The notes beneath the pieces are model-generated. The model saw only the letters and a list, made by a program, of their open reading frames with translations. It was not told where the DNA came from and did no database searches. Below are positions 1-6,273 of a DNA stretch of 9,013 nt, in pieces (positions within the stretch are counted from its first letter, which is position 1; every line of letters starts with the position of its first letter). The stretch covers positions 1 to 9,013 of the forward strand of contig JADGOK010000013.1 of the NCBI GenBank assembly GCA_017882985.1, written 5' to 3'. The stretch comes from Acidimicrobiales bacterium. GTDB taxonomy: Bacteria > Actinomycetota > Acidimicrobiia > Acidimicrobiales > RAAP-2. The position numbers and the translations under genes were made by a program.

Positions 1-313
1 CCATGAGCGGCACCGCGGCCACCAGCAGCCCCGCGAGCGAACTCGAGATACGCTGCTCGGCGTGCGACAGCAGCAGCCAGGGGATAGCGAGCTCGACCAC
101 AGTGTACGCGACAACCCAGCGCCAGCGTGCGAACAGGGGTCGCAGTTCACGGCGGTGCAGCGCGAGGGGCACGAGCAGAAGGGCCGCCGGCGCCGTGCGC
201 AGGAAGACCAGCGCCGGCGGCGGCAGCTCGCGCACCGCGACGCGGATCAGGAGGTAGGGGATGCCCCAGATGATGGCCATGGCGCCAAAGAGTGCCCAAC
301 CGCGCCGTGACAT
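1..313 (-). CDS. DMT/EamA-family transporter, N-terminal part (runs off left edge)
   Basis: Reading the minus strand from the ATG at 313-311 gives 104 open codons to the window edge, starting MSRRGWALFGAMAIIWGIPY. Four hydrophobic segments follow one another: about residues 6-26, 34-52, 65-83 and 90-104, with short arginine-rich loops between them. The first helix ends in a W-G-x-x-Y/F pattern, followed by a second helix containing F-L-R. Both are typical of the first EamA repeat of drug/metabolite transporters, inner-membrane proteins with about ten helices that usually export small metabolites or amino acids. The substrate cannot be told from this fragment. Upstream is a G-rich run (RC of 325-331) about 12 nt from the start, a poor Shine-Dalgarno; a TAGTCT element seven bases before the ATG could instead be a -10 of a short-leader transcript. 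The gene is divergent from argC across 66 bp. The C-terminal half lies outside the window. Confidence 0.8.
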   Translation of the reverse strand, partial: MSRRGWALFGAMAIIWGIPYLLIRVAVRELPPPALVFLRTAPAALLLVPLALHRRELRPLFARWRWVVAYTVVELAIPWLLLSHAEQRISSSLAGLLVAAVPLM

Positions 314-341
314 GGCATCAGACTACCCCCCGGCAGTAACA

Positions 342-379
342 CTTGCATAATTGTCACCCATTGTGCATAAAATGGCATC
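342..379 (+). promoter_or_regulatory. Tandem ArgR operator (two ARG-box-like sites) before argC
   Basis: TGCATAA occurs twice, at 344-350 and 364-370, exactly 20 bp apart. Framed as 18-bp ARG boxes the sites are 342-359 and 362-379, separated by 2 bp. This is the paired spacing on which hexameric ArgR acts in E. coli. The downstream box (TGCAT-AAAA-TGGCA, 364-377) is a near palindrome of the corynebacterial/actinobacterial type TGCAT-N4-ATGCA. The upstream box has a perfect left half and an AATT centre but a poor right half. The pair covers the proposed -35, -10 and start region of argC, and the operon itself encodes ArgR. Binding is inferred, not shown. Confidence 0.62.
343..371 (+). promoter_or_regulatory. 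Probable argC operon promoter (leaderless type)
   Basis: TTGCAT at 343-348 (4 of 6 to TTGACA) and CATAAA at 366-371 (4 of 6 to TATAAT) are separated by 17 bp. An alternative -10, TAAAAT at 368-373, gives a 19-bp spacer. Either way transcription would begin within a few bases of the argC ATG at 380. No purine-rich Shine-Dalgarno precedes that ATG, so a leaderless mRNA, common in actinobacteria, is the simplest reading. The start site is inferred from spacing only. Confidence 0.5.
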
Positions 380-1396
380 ATGCGAACTGCCATCGTTGGA
401 GCGTCCGGTTACGCCGGATCCGAGTTGCTGCGTCACTGCGCGTCGCACCCCGATCTCGACGTGGTGCTCGCGACCGGTGAGAGCAGTGCCGGTCGCCGGA
501 TTGGCGAACACGTGCCGGCCCTCGGTGCCGTCTATCCGACGATGGTCTTCGCCCCGACCTCGGCGGTACTCGACGAGTCGCTCGAGGTCGCCTTTCTGGC
601 GCTCCCGCACGGTCAGAGTCAGCACCTGGTTCCCGGGTTGCTCGAGCGGGGTGTCCAGGTCGTGGACCTCGGCGCTGATTTCCGTCTGAAGAGTGCCGAT
701 CGGTACGCGACCTGGTACGGCGAGACCCACCGTGCGCCAGAGCTGCTCGCGCGCTCGGTGTACGGACTCGTCGAGCGCCACCGCGAGGAACTCGCCGGCG
801 CGACGTTGATTGCGGCGCCGGGCTGTTACCCGACGGCCAGTTCGTTGGCACTCGGTCCCTTCCTTGATCGAGGAGTGGTCGAAGCGAACGGCGTCGTCGT
901 GAATGCGCTCAGTGGATCCTCGGGTGCCGGGCGCGCCACGAGCGACCGACTCCACCATTCGCGACTGTCCAGTAACGCTGAGGCGTACGGCCTGCTGACG
1001 CACCGACATACCCCCGAGATCGAGCAGGAGATCGGCGCCGAAGTGCTTTTTACGCCCCATCTCATCCCGACGAGCCGCGGAATGCTGGTAACGGCCTACG
1101 CGCGCACGACCGACGGCACGTTCTCGACCTCGGCGGCGCTCGAGTTGTTGCGAGCGACGTACGCCGACGATCCGTTCGTGGTCGTCACGGACGAACCACC
1201 GGCGCTGAAGGATCCCGTTGGCAGCAACCTCTGTTTCGTCAGCGCTCGGGTCGATTCGCGCACCGGGTGGTTGGTCGCGATGAGTTCGCTGGACAATCTG
1301 ATCAAGGGTGCCGCGGGACAGGCCCTGCAGGCATGGAACGTGGCGACCGGTCGAGACGAGACGACGGGCCTGCCGTTGACTGGGGTGACGCCGTGA
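380..1396 (+). CDS. argC: N-acetyl-gamma-glutamyl-phosphate reductase
   Basis: This 338-residue protein has the normal length for ArgC. The enzyme reduces N-acetylglutamyl 5-phosphate to the semialdehyde with NADPH in the cytoplasm, the third step of arginine synthesis. The N-terminal Rossmann motif GASGYAG is at residues 7-13. A-L-P-H-G at 74-78 and D-L-G-A-D-F-R at 96-102 follow. The active-site cysteine lies in APGCYPT (Cys149). The conserved histidine segment H-R-H-T-P-E-I-E-Q is at 208-216, with His210 the likely acid-base residue. The start is fixed by the MRTAIVGASG opening, which leaves the usual few residues before the nucleotide-binding motif. There is no Shine-Dalgarno. The stop overlaps the argB start in a GTGA. 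This is the first gene of the operon and lies directly under the tandem ARG boxes. The argJ gene that commonly follows argC in actinobacteria is absent here. Confidence 0.96.
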   Translation: MRTAIVGASGYAGSELLRHCASHPDLDVVLATGESSAGRRIGEHVPALGAVYPTMVFAPTSAVLDESLEVAFLALPHGQSQHLVPGLLERGVQVVDLGADFRLKSADRYATWYGETHRAPELLARSVYGLVERHREELAGATLIAAPGCYPTASSLALGPFLDRGVVEANGVVVNALSGSSGAGRATSDRLHHSRLSSNAEAYGLLTHRHTPEIEQEIGAEVLFTPHLIPTSRGMLVTAYARTTDGTFSTSAALELLRATYADDPFVVVTDEPPALKDPVGSNLCFVSARVDSRTGWLVAMSSLDNLIKGAAGQALQAWNVATGRDETTGLPLTGVTP

Positions 1397-2184
1397 CGCA
1401 ACTCGTCGTCAAGGTCGGGGGACACGCACTCGACGAGTTGAACGCACGCTCGACGGTGCTCGCGGACCTCGCGGCGGACGTCCGCGAACTCCAGGCGAAC
1501 GCCACGCACGTGGCGATCGTCCACGGCGGTGGACCACAGATTCAGGAGTTGCTGGACCGCGTGGGCGTCGACAGCACGTTTCACGAGGGCCTTCGAATCA
1601 CCAGCGCGCTCAGCATGGGTTACGTCGCGATGGCGCTCTCGCACGTGAACCTGCGCATCACGGCGGCCCTCAACAAGGGTGGGCTGTCTGCGGTCGGACT
1701 GTCCGGTGCTGACGCGACACTGCTCGTCGCGTCGTCACTCGGTGAACCCTGGGATCGCGCGGGCGGCGCTCCAAAAGTCCAGACTGACATCATCACGTCG
1801 CTCTGGGCGAGCTCGGTGACGCCCGTGTTGAGTTCTATCGCGATTGATGAACACGGCGAATTGCTGAACGTCAACGCCGACACGGCGGCGGGGGCTCTCG
1901 CCGGGGCGCTCGACGCGGACGCTCTGGTCTTGTTGAGCGACGTCGACCAACTGCGGGCGTCGCCCGACGACGCCGACACGGCGTTGGCGCACGTGACGAG
2001 CTCGCAGGTACGCGAGATGATCACCGCGGGCACCATCCGCGAAGGCATGCGCCCGAAGATGATCGCGGCCCTCGACGCGTTGGCGGGCGGCGCTCGGCGC
2101 GTCATCGTGGCCAACGGCACTCGCCGCCACGCCCTTCGTGGCGCACTCGACGGCACACTACCGACCACGGAGGTGGTGACGTGA
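1393..2184 (+). CDS. argB: Acetylglutamate kinase, short form
   Basis: This kinase of 263 residues phosphorylates N-acetyl-L-glutamate with ATP. Its amino acid kinase fold motifs appear in order: K-V-G-G at 7-10 (Lys7 contacts the phosphates), V-H-G-G-G-P-Q at 43-49, G-L-R-I-T at 66-70 (substrate site), N-V-N-A-D-T-A-A-G at 159-167 (catalytic Asp162) and R-P-K-M at 220-223 (Lys222). I chose the GTG at 1393. It shares GTGA with the argC stop, has GGGGTG at 1382-1387 upstream, and puts the first beta strand at residue 3. The next in-frame start upstream, at 1267, would overlap argC by 130 bp and adds an arginine/aspartate-rich stretch unlike the family. The protein therefore lacks the N-terminal helix of arginine-inhibited hexameric acetylglutamate kinases and resembles the length and architecture of the insensitive E. 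coli enzyme. LysZ is unlikely because the V-H-G-G-G-P-Q motif is intact. Confidence 0.94.
   Translation: MTQLVVKVGGHALDELNARSTVLADLAADVRELQANATHVAIVHGGGPQIQELLDRVGVDSTFHEGLRITSALSMGYVAMALSHVNLRITAALNKGGLSAVGLSGADATLLVASSLGEPWDRAGGAPKVQTDIITSLWASSVTPVLSSIAIDEHGELLNVNADTAAGALAGALDADALVLLSDVDQLRASPDDADTALAHVTSSQVREMITAGTIREGMRPKMIAALDALAGGARRVIVANGTRRHALRGALDGTLPTTEVVT
2169..2173 (+). promoter_or_regulatory. Shine-Dalgarno site of argF
   Basis: GGAGG lies 7 nt before the GTG at 2181, inside the last codons of argB. It is the strongest ribosome binding site in the operon and fixes the GTG as the argF start. Confidence 0.8.
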
Positions 2185-3104
2185 CCAAACACTTCATCTC
2201 GATTGAAGAGTTGAGCGACCGTGATCTGAAAAGTATCTACCACCTGGCGCGTGCGCCGATCGATGACGAGACTCTGAAGGGACAGGGCGTCGCTCTCTTC
2301 TTCGAACGACCGAGCCTGCGCACGCGAGCGTCGAGTTCTTCAGCCGTGCACGAACTGGGCGGGTTCACGACCTTCTTCAGTGACGATGAGATCGGCCTCG
2401 ATGTGCGCGAATCCGCCGAGGACGTCGGGCGTACCCTCAACGAGATGTACGCGATCGCGGCACTTCGCGTGCGAAACCACGCTGTGTTCGAACGTATGCG
2501 CGAGGCGACGAGTGACCGCATGTCACTGATCAACCTGCTGAGCAACGCTGCTCATCCGACCCAGGCCGTCGCCGACGTCTTGACCGTGGCCGAGTACTTC
2601 GCCGACGGTGACGTGCACGCGCTCGCGGGCCTCGAGGTCGCCTACGTCGGCGACGCGACGAACGTGACGCGCTCGCTCGCGGAGGCGATGCTGCGCCTCG
2701 GCGTCAACGTGACCGTGGGGGCACCCGAGGGCTACCAGTTGAGCGACGAGGGACCCGAGAACCCGATGAGCCTGACCGACGCCGGTGTCTTGCGTCTCAC
2801 CGATTCACCCTACGAAGCGGTGAAGAACGCCGACGTTATCTACACCGACGCCTGGGTCTCGATGGGGCTCGAGGACGAAACGGCTCGACGACGAGAAGAT
2901 CTGGTCGGTTTCCGCGTCGACGACGTCCTTCTTGCTCACGCCAAGGATTCGACGGTCGTAATGCATTGCCTGCCCGCGCACCGAGGCGACGAGATCACGA
3001 ACGACGTGCTCGACGGCGCGGCGTCGCTGGTGTGGCGCCAGGTTTTTCATCGCCGCACGGCGATGATTGGCGTCCTTCGTTGGATCAAAGAGGAGACATC
3101 ATGA
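2181..3104 (+). CDS. argF: Ornithine carbamoyltransferase
   Basis: This 307-residue enzyme transfers the carbamoyl group from carbamoyl phosphate to ornithine to give citrulline. The carbamoyl-phosphate loop reads F-E-R-P-S-L-R-T-R at 41-49, where most relatives have S-T-R-T-R. H-P-T-Q is at 125-128. G-D-A-T-N-V-T-R-S at 157-165 opens the ornithine domain. D-A-W-V-S-M-G at 223-229 supplies the ornithine-binding Asp and the S-M-G loop, and H-C-L-P is at 262-265. These last two motifs argue for ornithine rather than acetyl- or succinylornithine as substrate. The C-terminal conserved A-E-N-R segment is changed to V-F-H-R (287-290, near the end of the protein), which keeps the arginine. The GTG start overlaps the argB stop as GTGA, and the stop overlaps argR as ATGA, so translation is probably coupled. 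The PS-x-RTR plus GLDVRES (72-78) pattern resembles acidimicrobial sequences as I remember them. Confidence 0.93.
   Translation: MTKHFISIEELSDRDLKSIYHLARAPIDDETLKGQGVALFFERPSLRTRASSSSAVHELGGFTTFFSDDEIGLDVRESAEDVGRTLNEMYAIAALRVRNHAVFERMREATSDRMSLINLLSNAAHPTQAVADVLTVAEYFADGDVHALAGLEVAYVGDATNVTRSLAEAMLRLGVNVTVGAPEGYQLSDEGPENPMSLTDAGVLRLTDSPYEAVKNADVIYTDAWVSMGLEDETARRREDLVGFRVDDVLLAHAKDSTVVMHCLPAHRGDEITNDVLDGAASLVWRQVFHRRTAMIGVLRWIKEETS
3091..3095 (+). promoter_or_regulatory. Shine-Dalgarno site of argR
   Basis: AGGAG sits 5 nt before the ATG at 3101, within the final codons of argF. It supports 3101 over the in-frame upstream start at 2966, which would bury 135 bases in argF. Confidence 0.75.
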
Positions 3105-3595
3105 CCAAGAACCAGCGACAGCATCGGATCAGCGAGCTGCTTGAACGTGAGGTGATCTCGACCGCCGCGCAGATCGTGACGCGGCTGCAGAGTGAGGGGA
3201 TTGCGGCCACGCAGGCGACCGTGACGCGCGATCTTCAGGAACTCGGCACGATCAAGGTTCGTGACGAACACGGGTCGCGCCGCATCGTCATCGCGACGGC
3301 GGCGAAGATGAGTTCAGCCCCGCTCGATCACCTGCGGCGCATGATGGGTGAATGGGTCGTGTCGGTTGAGAGTTCGGACAATCTGGTTGTCGTGCGGACG
3401 CCACCCGGCTGCGCGCACGTGGTCGCCTCCGCGCTCGACCGCAGCGCACTCGACGGCGTGCTCGGCAGCGTGGCCGGTGACGACACCATCCTGGTGATCG
3501 CCAGTGAACGTCGCGGCGGATCCCTGCTCGCCGAGGAGTTTCGCGCGCTCGCCGGCCTCGTAGTGTTCTCGACAGCGCCGAAGAAGGGAGTCTGA
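3101..3595 (+). CDS. argR: Arginine repressor
   Basis: This 164-residue protein has the usual ArgR size. The N-terminal winged helix-turn-helix (about residues 5-65) contains the recognition helix region A-T-Q-A-T-V-T-R-D-L-Q-E-L-G at 36-49. The usual V-S-R-D is V-T-R-D here, a conservative change. A linker around 66-80 leads to the C-terminal hexamerisation and arginine-binding domain. There T-P-P-G at 100-103 and G-S-V-A-G-D-D-T at 122-129 hold the paired aspartates (127 and 128) that contact arginine in E. coli ArgR. With arginine bound it should repress the operon at the boxes before argC. The ATG at 3101 overlaps the argF stop (ATGA) and follows AGGAG at 3091. Sitting inside its own target operon between argF and argG is a common actinobacterial arrangement and makes it autoregulated. 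Activation of catabolic genes elsewhere cannot be judged from this window. Confidence 0.95.
   Translation: MTKNQRQHRISELLEREVISTAAQIVTRLQSEGIAATQATVTRDLQELGTIKVRDEHGSRRIVIATAAKMSSAPLDHLRRMMGEWVVSVESSDNLVVVRTPPGCAHVVASALDRSALDGVLGSVAGDDTILVIASERRGGSLLAEEFRALAGLVVFSTAPKKGV
3586..3590 (+). promoter_or_regulatory. Shine-Dalgarno site of argG
   Basis: GGGAG lies 7 nt before the ATG at 3598, in the last codons of argR. It serves the only junction in the operon that is not an overlap. Confidence 0.7.
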
Positions 3596-3597
3596 TC

Positions 3598-4821
3598 ATG
3601 GCAAAGCGTGTGGTTCTGGCCTACAGCGGAGGACTCGACACCTCGGTCGCCGTGCGGTGGATGATCGAGGAGTGGGGCGTCGAGGTCGTGTGCGTACTCG
3701 TCAACGTCGGCCAAGACGCTGAGAGTTCCGAGAGCTTTGACGATATTAAGGTGCGAGCCCTGGCCGCCGGGGCGATGGACTTCGTCGTCGTCGACGCACG
3801 CGAGGAGATGGCCGACGACTTCTGTGCCAAGGCGATCGTCGCCAACGCGCGCTACGAAGGCAAGTACCCGCTCGTCTCGGCGTTGTCGCGGCCGGTCATC
3901 GTGCGTCACCTGGTCGATCAGGCGAGGAAGTTCGATGCCCAGGCGGTGGCGCACGGTTGCACGGGCAAGGGGAACGATCAGGTTCGATTCGAAGTCGGTA
4001 CGCACGCGCTGGCGCCCGATCTCGAGGTGTTGGCACCCGCGCGTAACTGGGGAATGACGCGTGCGGACTCGGTGGACTACGCCGAGAAGTGGGAGATTCC
4101 GATCAGGGCGTCGAAGGAAAAGATCTACTCCATTGACGAGAACCTCTGGGGTCGCGCGATTGAGTGTGGTGCGATGGAGGACCCCTGGGCCGCGCCGCCC
4201 GAAGAGCCCTACACGCTGACCCGAGTGACGAACAGCGAACCCTTCGAGGTGACCGTGTCGTTCGAAGCGGGTCTACCCGTGGCGCTCGACGGCGTTGCGC
4301 TGTCGCTCGCCGATCTCATCAAGACGCTCAATCATCGTGCGGGCGCGACCGGCTTCGGTCGCCTCGACATGGTGGAGAACCGTCGCGTCGGCATCAAGAG
4401 CCGAGAGGTCTACGAGTGCCCCGGAGCGCTCGCGATCATCGGTGCTCACGCCGACCTCGAGGACCTCACCCTTGAACGCGAGGTGCACCACGAGAAGGCA
4501 CGACTGGAGACCCGTTGGGCCGAGTTGGTCTACGACGGAATGTGGTTCTCACCCCTCAAGGAAGCGCTCGACGCGTTCATGCAGGAGACCCAGCGTCACG
4601 TCAGTGGCGACGTGCGGCTTCGCTTTGAGGCGCCCGGACTCATGCGCGTGGTCGGACGGCGTAGTCCCGAAGCGCTCTACGACTACGGCCTGGCGACCTA
4701 CGACGCGGCCGACACGTTCCAGCACGCGGACTCGGAGGGCTACTTCAAGATCTACGGTCTCGGCGTCAAGACCTGGGCGGCGCGCCAGGGCGCGAAGAAC
4801 GCGACCCCGACCAAATCATGA
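3598..4821 (+). CDS. argG: Argininosuccinate synthase
   Basis: At 407 residues this has the standard length for the bacterial ArgG clade that begins with an A-x-S-G-G-L-D-T-S P-loop. It joins citrulline and aspartate with ATP cleavage to AMP and pyrophosphate. The PP-loop A-Y-S-G-G-L-D-T-S is at 8-16. The citrulline/aspartate and ATP loop A-H-G-C-T-G-K-G-N-D-Q-V-R-F-E is at 118-132. S-I-D-E-N-L-W-G-R at 178-186 is a family signature. The C-terminal half (about 200-400) forms the tetramer-building synthetase domain and includes Y-E-C-P-G-A around 272-277. The ATG at 3598 follows argR by 2 bp and has GGGAG at 3586-3590. The stop overlaps the argH start in ATGA. All expected catalytic motifs are present and nothing appears degraded. 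Confidence 0.97.
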   Translation: MAKRVVLAYSGGLDTSVAVRWMIEEWGVEVVCVLVNVGQDAESSESFDDIKVRALAAGAMDFVVVDAREEMADDFCAKAIVANARYEGKYPLVSALSRPVIVRHLVDQARKFDAQAVAHGCTGKGNDQVRFEVGTHALAPDLEVLAPARNWGMTRADSVDYAEKWEIPIRASKEKIYSIDENLWGRAIECGAMEDPWAAPPEEPYTLTRVTNSEPFEVTVSFEAGLPVALDGVALSLADLIKTLNHRAGATGFGRLDMVENRRVGIKSREVYECPGALAIIGAHADLEDLTLEREVHHEKARLETRWAELVYDGMWFSPLKEALDAFMQETQRHVSGDVRLRFEAPGLMRVVGRRSPEALYDYGLATYDAADTFQHADSEGYFKIYGLGVKTWAARQGAKNATPTKS

Positions 4822-6191
4822 CGTTGTGGAGCGGGCGGTTCTCGTCACCGATGGCGAATTCTCTGTGGGAGCTCTCGGAGAGCTACTCGTTCGACCACGT
4901 GCTCTACCACCACGACATCCTCGGATCCAAGGCGCACGTGCAGGGGCTCGCCGAGGCGGGGCTGTTGGACGCGGAGGAATGTCAACTGCTCCTCGAGACC
5001 CTCGATCAGATCGAAGCGGAGTTCGACCGGGGGACCTTTATTCGGGCTGACGCCGACGAGGACGTCCACATGGCCATCGAACGCCGGGCGACCGAACTGG
5101 CCGGTGACGTAGGTGCGAAGATGCACACGGCGCGTAGTCGCAACGACCAGGTGGCGACGACCCTTCGACTCTTCACCCTCGACGCGCTCGCCGGCGTCAG
5201 CGCGGCCACGCTCGACATAGTCGGTGCGCTGATTGAAGTGGGCGTGAAGTTTCCGGGCGCGTACCTGCCGGGTTACACGCACCTCCAACGCGCCCAACCG
5301 GTGCTGCTGGCCCATCACCTGCACGCCCACGCGTGGTCGCTCCTTCGCGACGTCGACCGACTCGGTGACGCACGACAGCGGATGGACGTCTCGCCGTTGG
5401 GTGCGGGCGCGCTCGCCGGCACGTCGCTCGCCATCGATCCGGCGTTCACCGCCCGGCTGCTCGGGTTCAACGAGGCCTTCGCGAATTCAATGGACGCGGT
5501 GAGCGATCGTGACTTCGTCGCAGAAGCGCTGTTCGATCTCGCGATGCTCGGGGTCCACTTGTCGCGCATGGGTGAGGAACTCGTGCTGTGGACCAGTGCT
5601 GAATTCAATTTCGCGACACTCGGTGACGAATTCACGACGGGCTCGTCAATGTTGCCCCAGAAGAAGAACAGTGACGTCGCCGAGCTCGCCCGCGGCAAGA
5701 CCGGACGTCTCGTCGGCAACCTCACGGGACTGCTCGTGACGTTGAAGGGACTCCCGCTTTCGTACAATCGTGATCTCCAAGAGGACAAGGAGCCGCTCTT
5801 CGATTCGGTTCGACAAGTCCTCCTGGTTCTCGCCGCGATGACCGGGGCGTATCGATCGATGAGTTTCCACGTCGACGTCGCCAAGGCGGCGGCTGACGAA
5901 CAGTTCCTCGTCGCTATCGACATCGCCGAACGACTGGTCGAGCGGGGGGTTCCTTTTCGCCAGGCCCACGAACGGGTTGGTCGACTGATCGCTGACGCCG
6001 TCACTCGCGACGTGGCGTTGGCCGACATCGTCGCCGAACAGCCGGACTTGTCGGCGTTCGCCGACTTGTTTGACCCGGGTCACGCCGTGCGCAGTCGCAC
6101 GTCGCCGGGCGCGGCGGGACCAGTCGCCCATGGACGCCAGTTGGTGCAGTTGCGCGCGGCCATCGCGGAGGCGTCTGCGCGCCTGAGCTAG
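4818..6191 (+). CDS. argH: Argininosuccinate lyase
   Basis: This 457-residue protein cleaves argininosuccinate to arginine and fumarate, the last step of the pathway, and belongs to the fumarase/aspartase superfamily. The opening L-W-S-G-R-F at 3-8 is the family start. A-R-S-R-N-D-Q-V at 105-112 and T-H-L-Q-R-A-Q-P at 154-161 hold substrate-binding residues and the catalytic His155. The signature loop G-S-S-M-L-P-Q-K-K-N is at 275-284, with Ser276 or Ser277 the catalytic base. The usual P-D after K-K-N is S-D here. The C-terminal P-G-A-A-G-P segment (430-435) matches the usual R-x-x-x-G-G-A-P region. The ATG overlaps the argG stop as ATGA. No Shine-Dalgarno precedes it (ACCCCGACCAAATC), so it probably depends on re-initiation by ribosomes finishing argG. 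It is the last arg gene. Confidence 0.97.
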   Translation: MTLWSGRFSSPMANSLWELSESYSFDHVLYHHDILGSKAHVQGLAEAGLLDAEECQLLLETLDQIEAEFDRGTFIRADADEDVHMAIERRATELAGDVGAKMHTARSRNDQVATTLRLFTLDALAGVSAATLDIVGALIEVGVKFPGAYLPGYTHLQRAQPVLLAHHLHAHAWSLLRDVDRLGDARQRMDVSPLGAGALAGTSLAIDPAFTARLLGFNEAFANSMDAVSDRDFVAEALFDLAMLGVHLSRMGEELVLWTSAEFNFATLGDEFTTGSSMLPQKKNSDVAELARGKTGRLVGNLTGLLVTLKGLPLSYNRDLQEDKEPLFDSVRQVLLVLAAMTGAYRSMSFHVDVAKAAADEQFLVAIDIAERLVERGVPFRQAHERVGRLIADAVTRDVALADIVAEQPDLSAFADLFDPGHAVRSRTSPGAAGPVAHGRQLVQLRAAIAEASARLS

Positions 6192-6273
6192 GCCTCCATT
6201 GCTGGCTGTCACACCGTAGGGTCATTGTTGACGTCGTGGCGCGTGGGCGCACGGGTACTGACAGTGAGGGTTG
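6192..6273 (+). other. Spacer between argH and the nuclease-helicase gene
   Basis: These 82 bp hold no gene. A TTGACG at 6228-6233 could be a -35, but no good -10 lies 16-18 bp downstream; TACTGA at 6256-6261 is 22 bp away. GAGG at 6266-6269 is the likely ribosome binding site for the ATG at 6274. Read-through from argH or a weak separate promoter are both possible. Confidence 0.5.
6235..6253 (+). repeat. Short GC-rich hairpin between argH and the nuclease gene
   Basis: CGTG (6235-6238) and CGC (6240-6242) pair with GCG (6247-6249) and CACG (6250-6253) around a GTGG loop, with G6239 bulged. The stem is seven base pairs. No T-run follows, so it is not a canonical intrinsic terminator. It may attenuate, stabilise an mRNA end, or be a chance product of high GC. 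Confidence 0.3.

Noticed and set aside
3..310. Two plus-strand open frames at the left edge
   Set aside because: Their products are compositionally biased (serine/arginine or glutamine/arginine rich). The minus strand here gives a hydrophobic four-helix EamA-like protein.
323..1060. Minus-strand open frame of 245 codons opposite argC
   Set aside because: argC is certain on the plus strand through its Rossmann and Cys149 motifs. The antisense product is arginine-rich and motif-free.
1267..1392. Upstream in-frame extension of argB
   Set aside because: It would overlap argC by 130 bp and adds charged, non-conserved sequence. The GTG at 1393 gives the normal enzyme start and a GTGA overlap.
2966..3100. 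Upstream in-frame extension of argR
   Set aside because: It lies wholly within argF and reads as arginine-rich noise. ATG 3101 has AGGAG and starts the normal ArgR sequence.
6235..6253. Intrinsic terminator of the arg operon
   Set aside because: The hairpin is short, has a bulge and is not followed by a T-run, so I list it only as a weak repeat.
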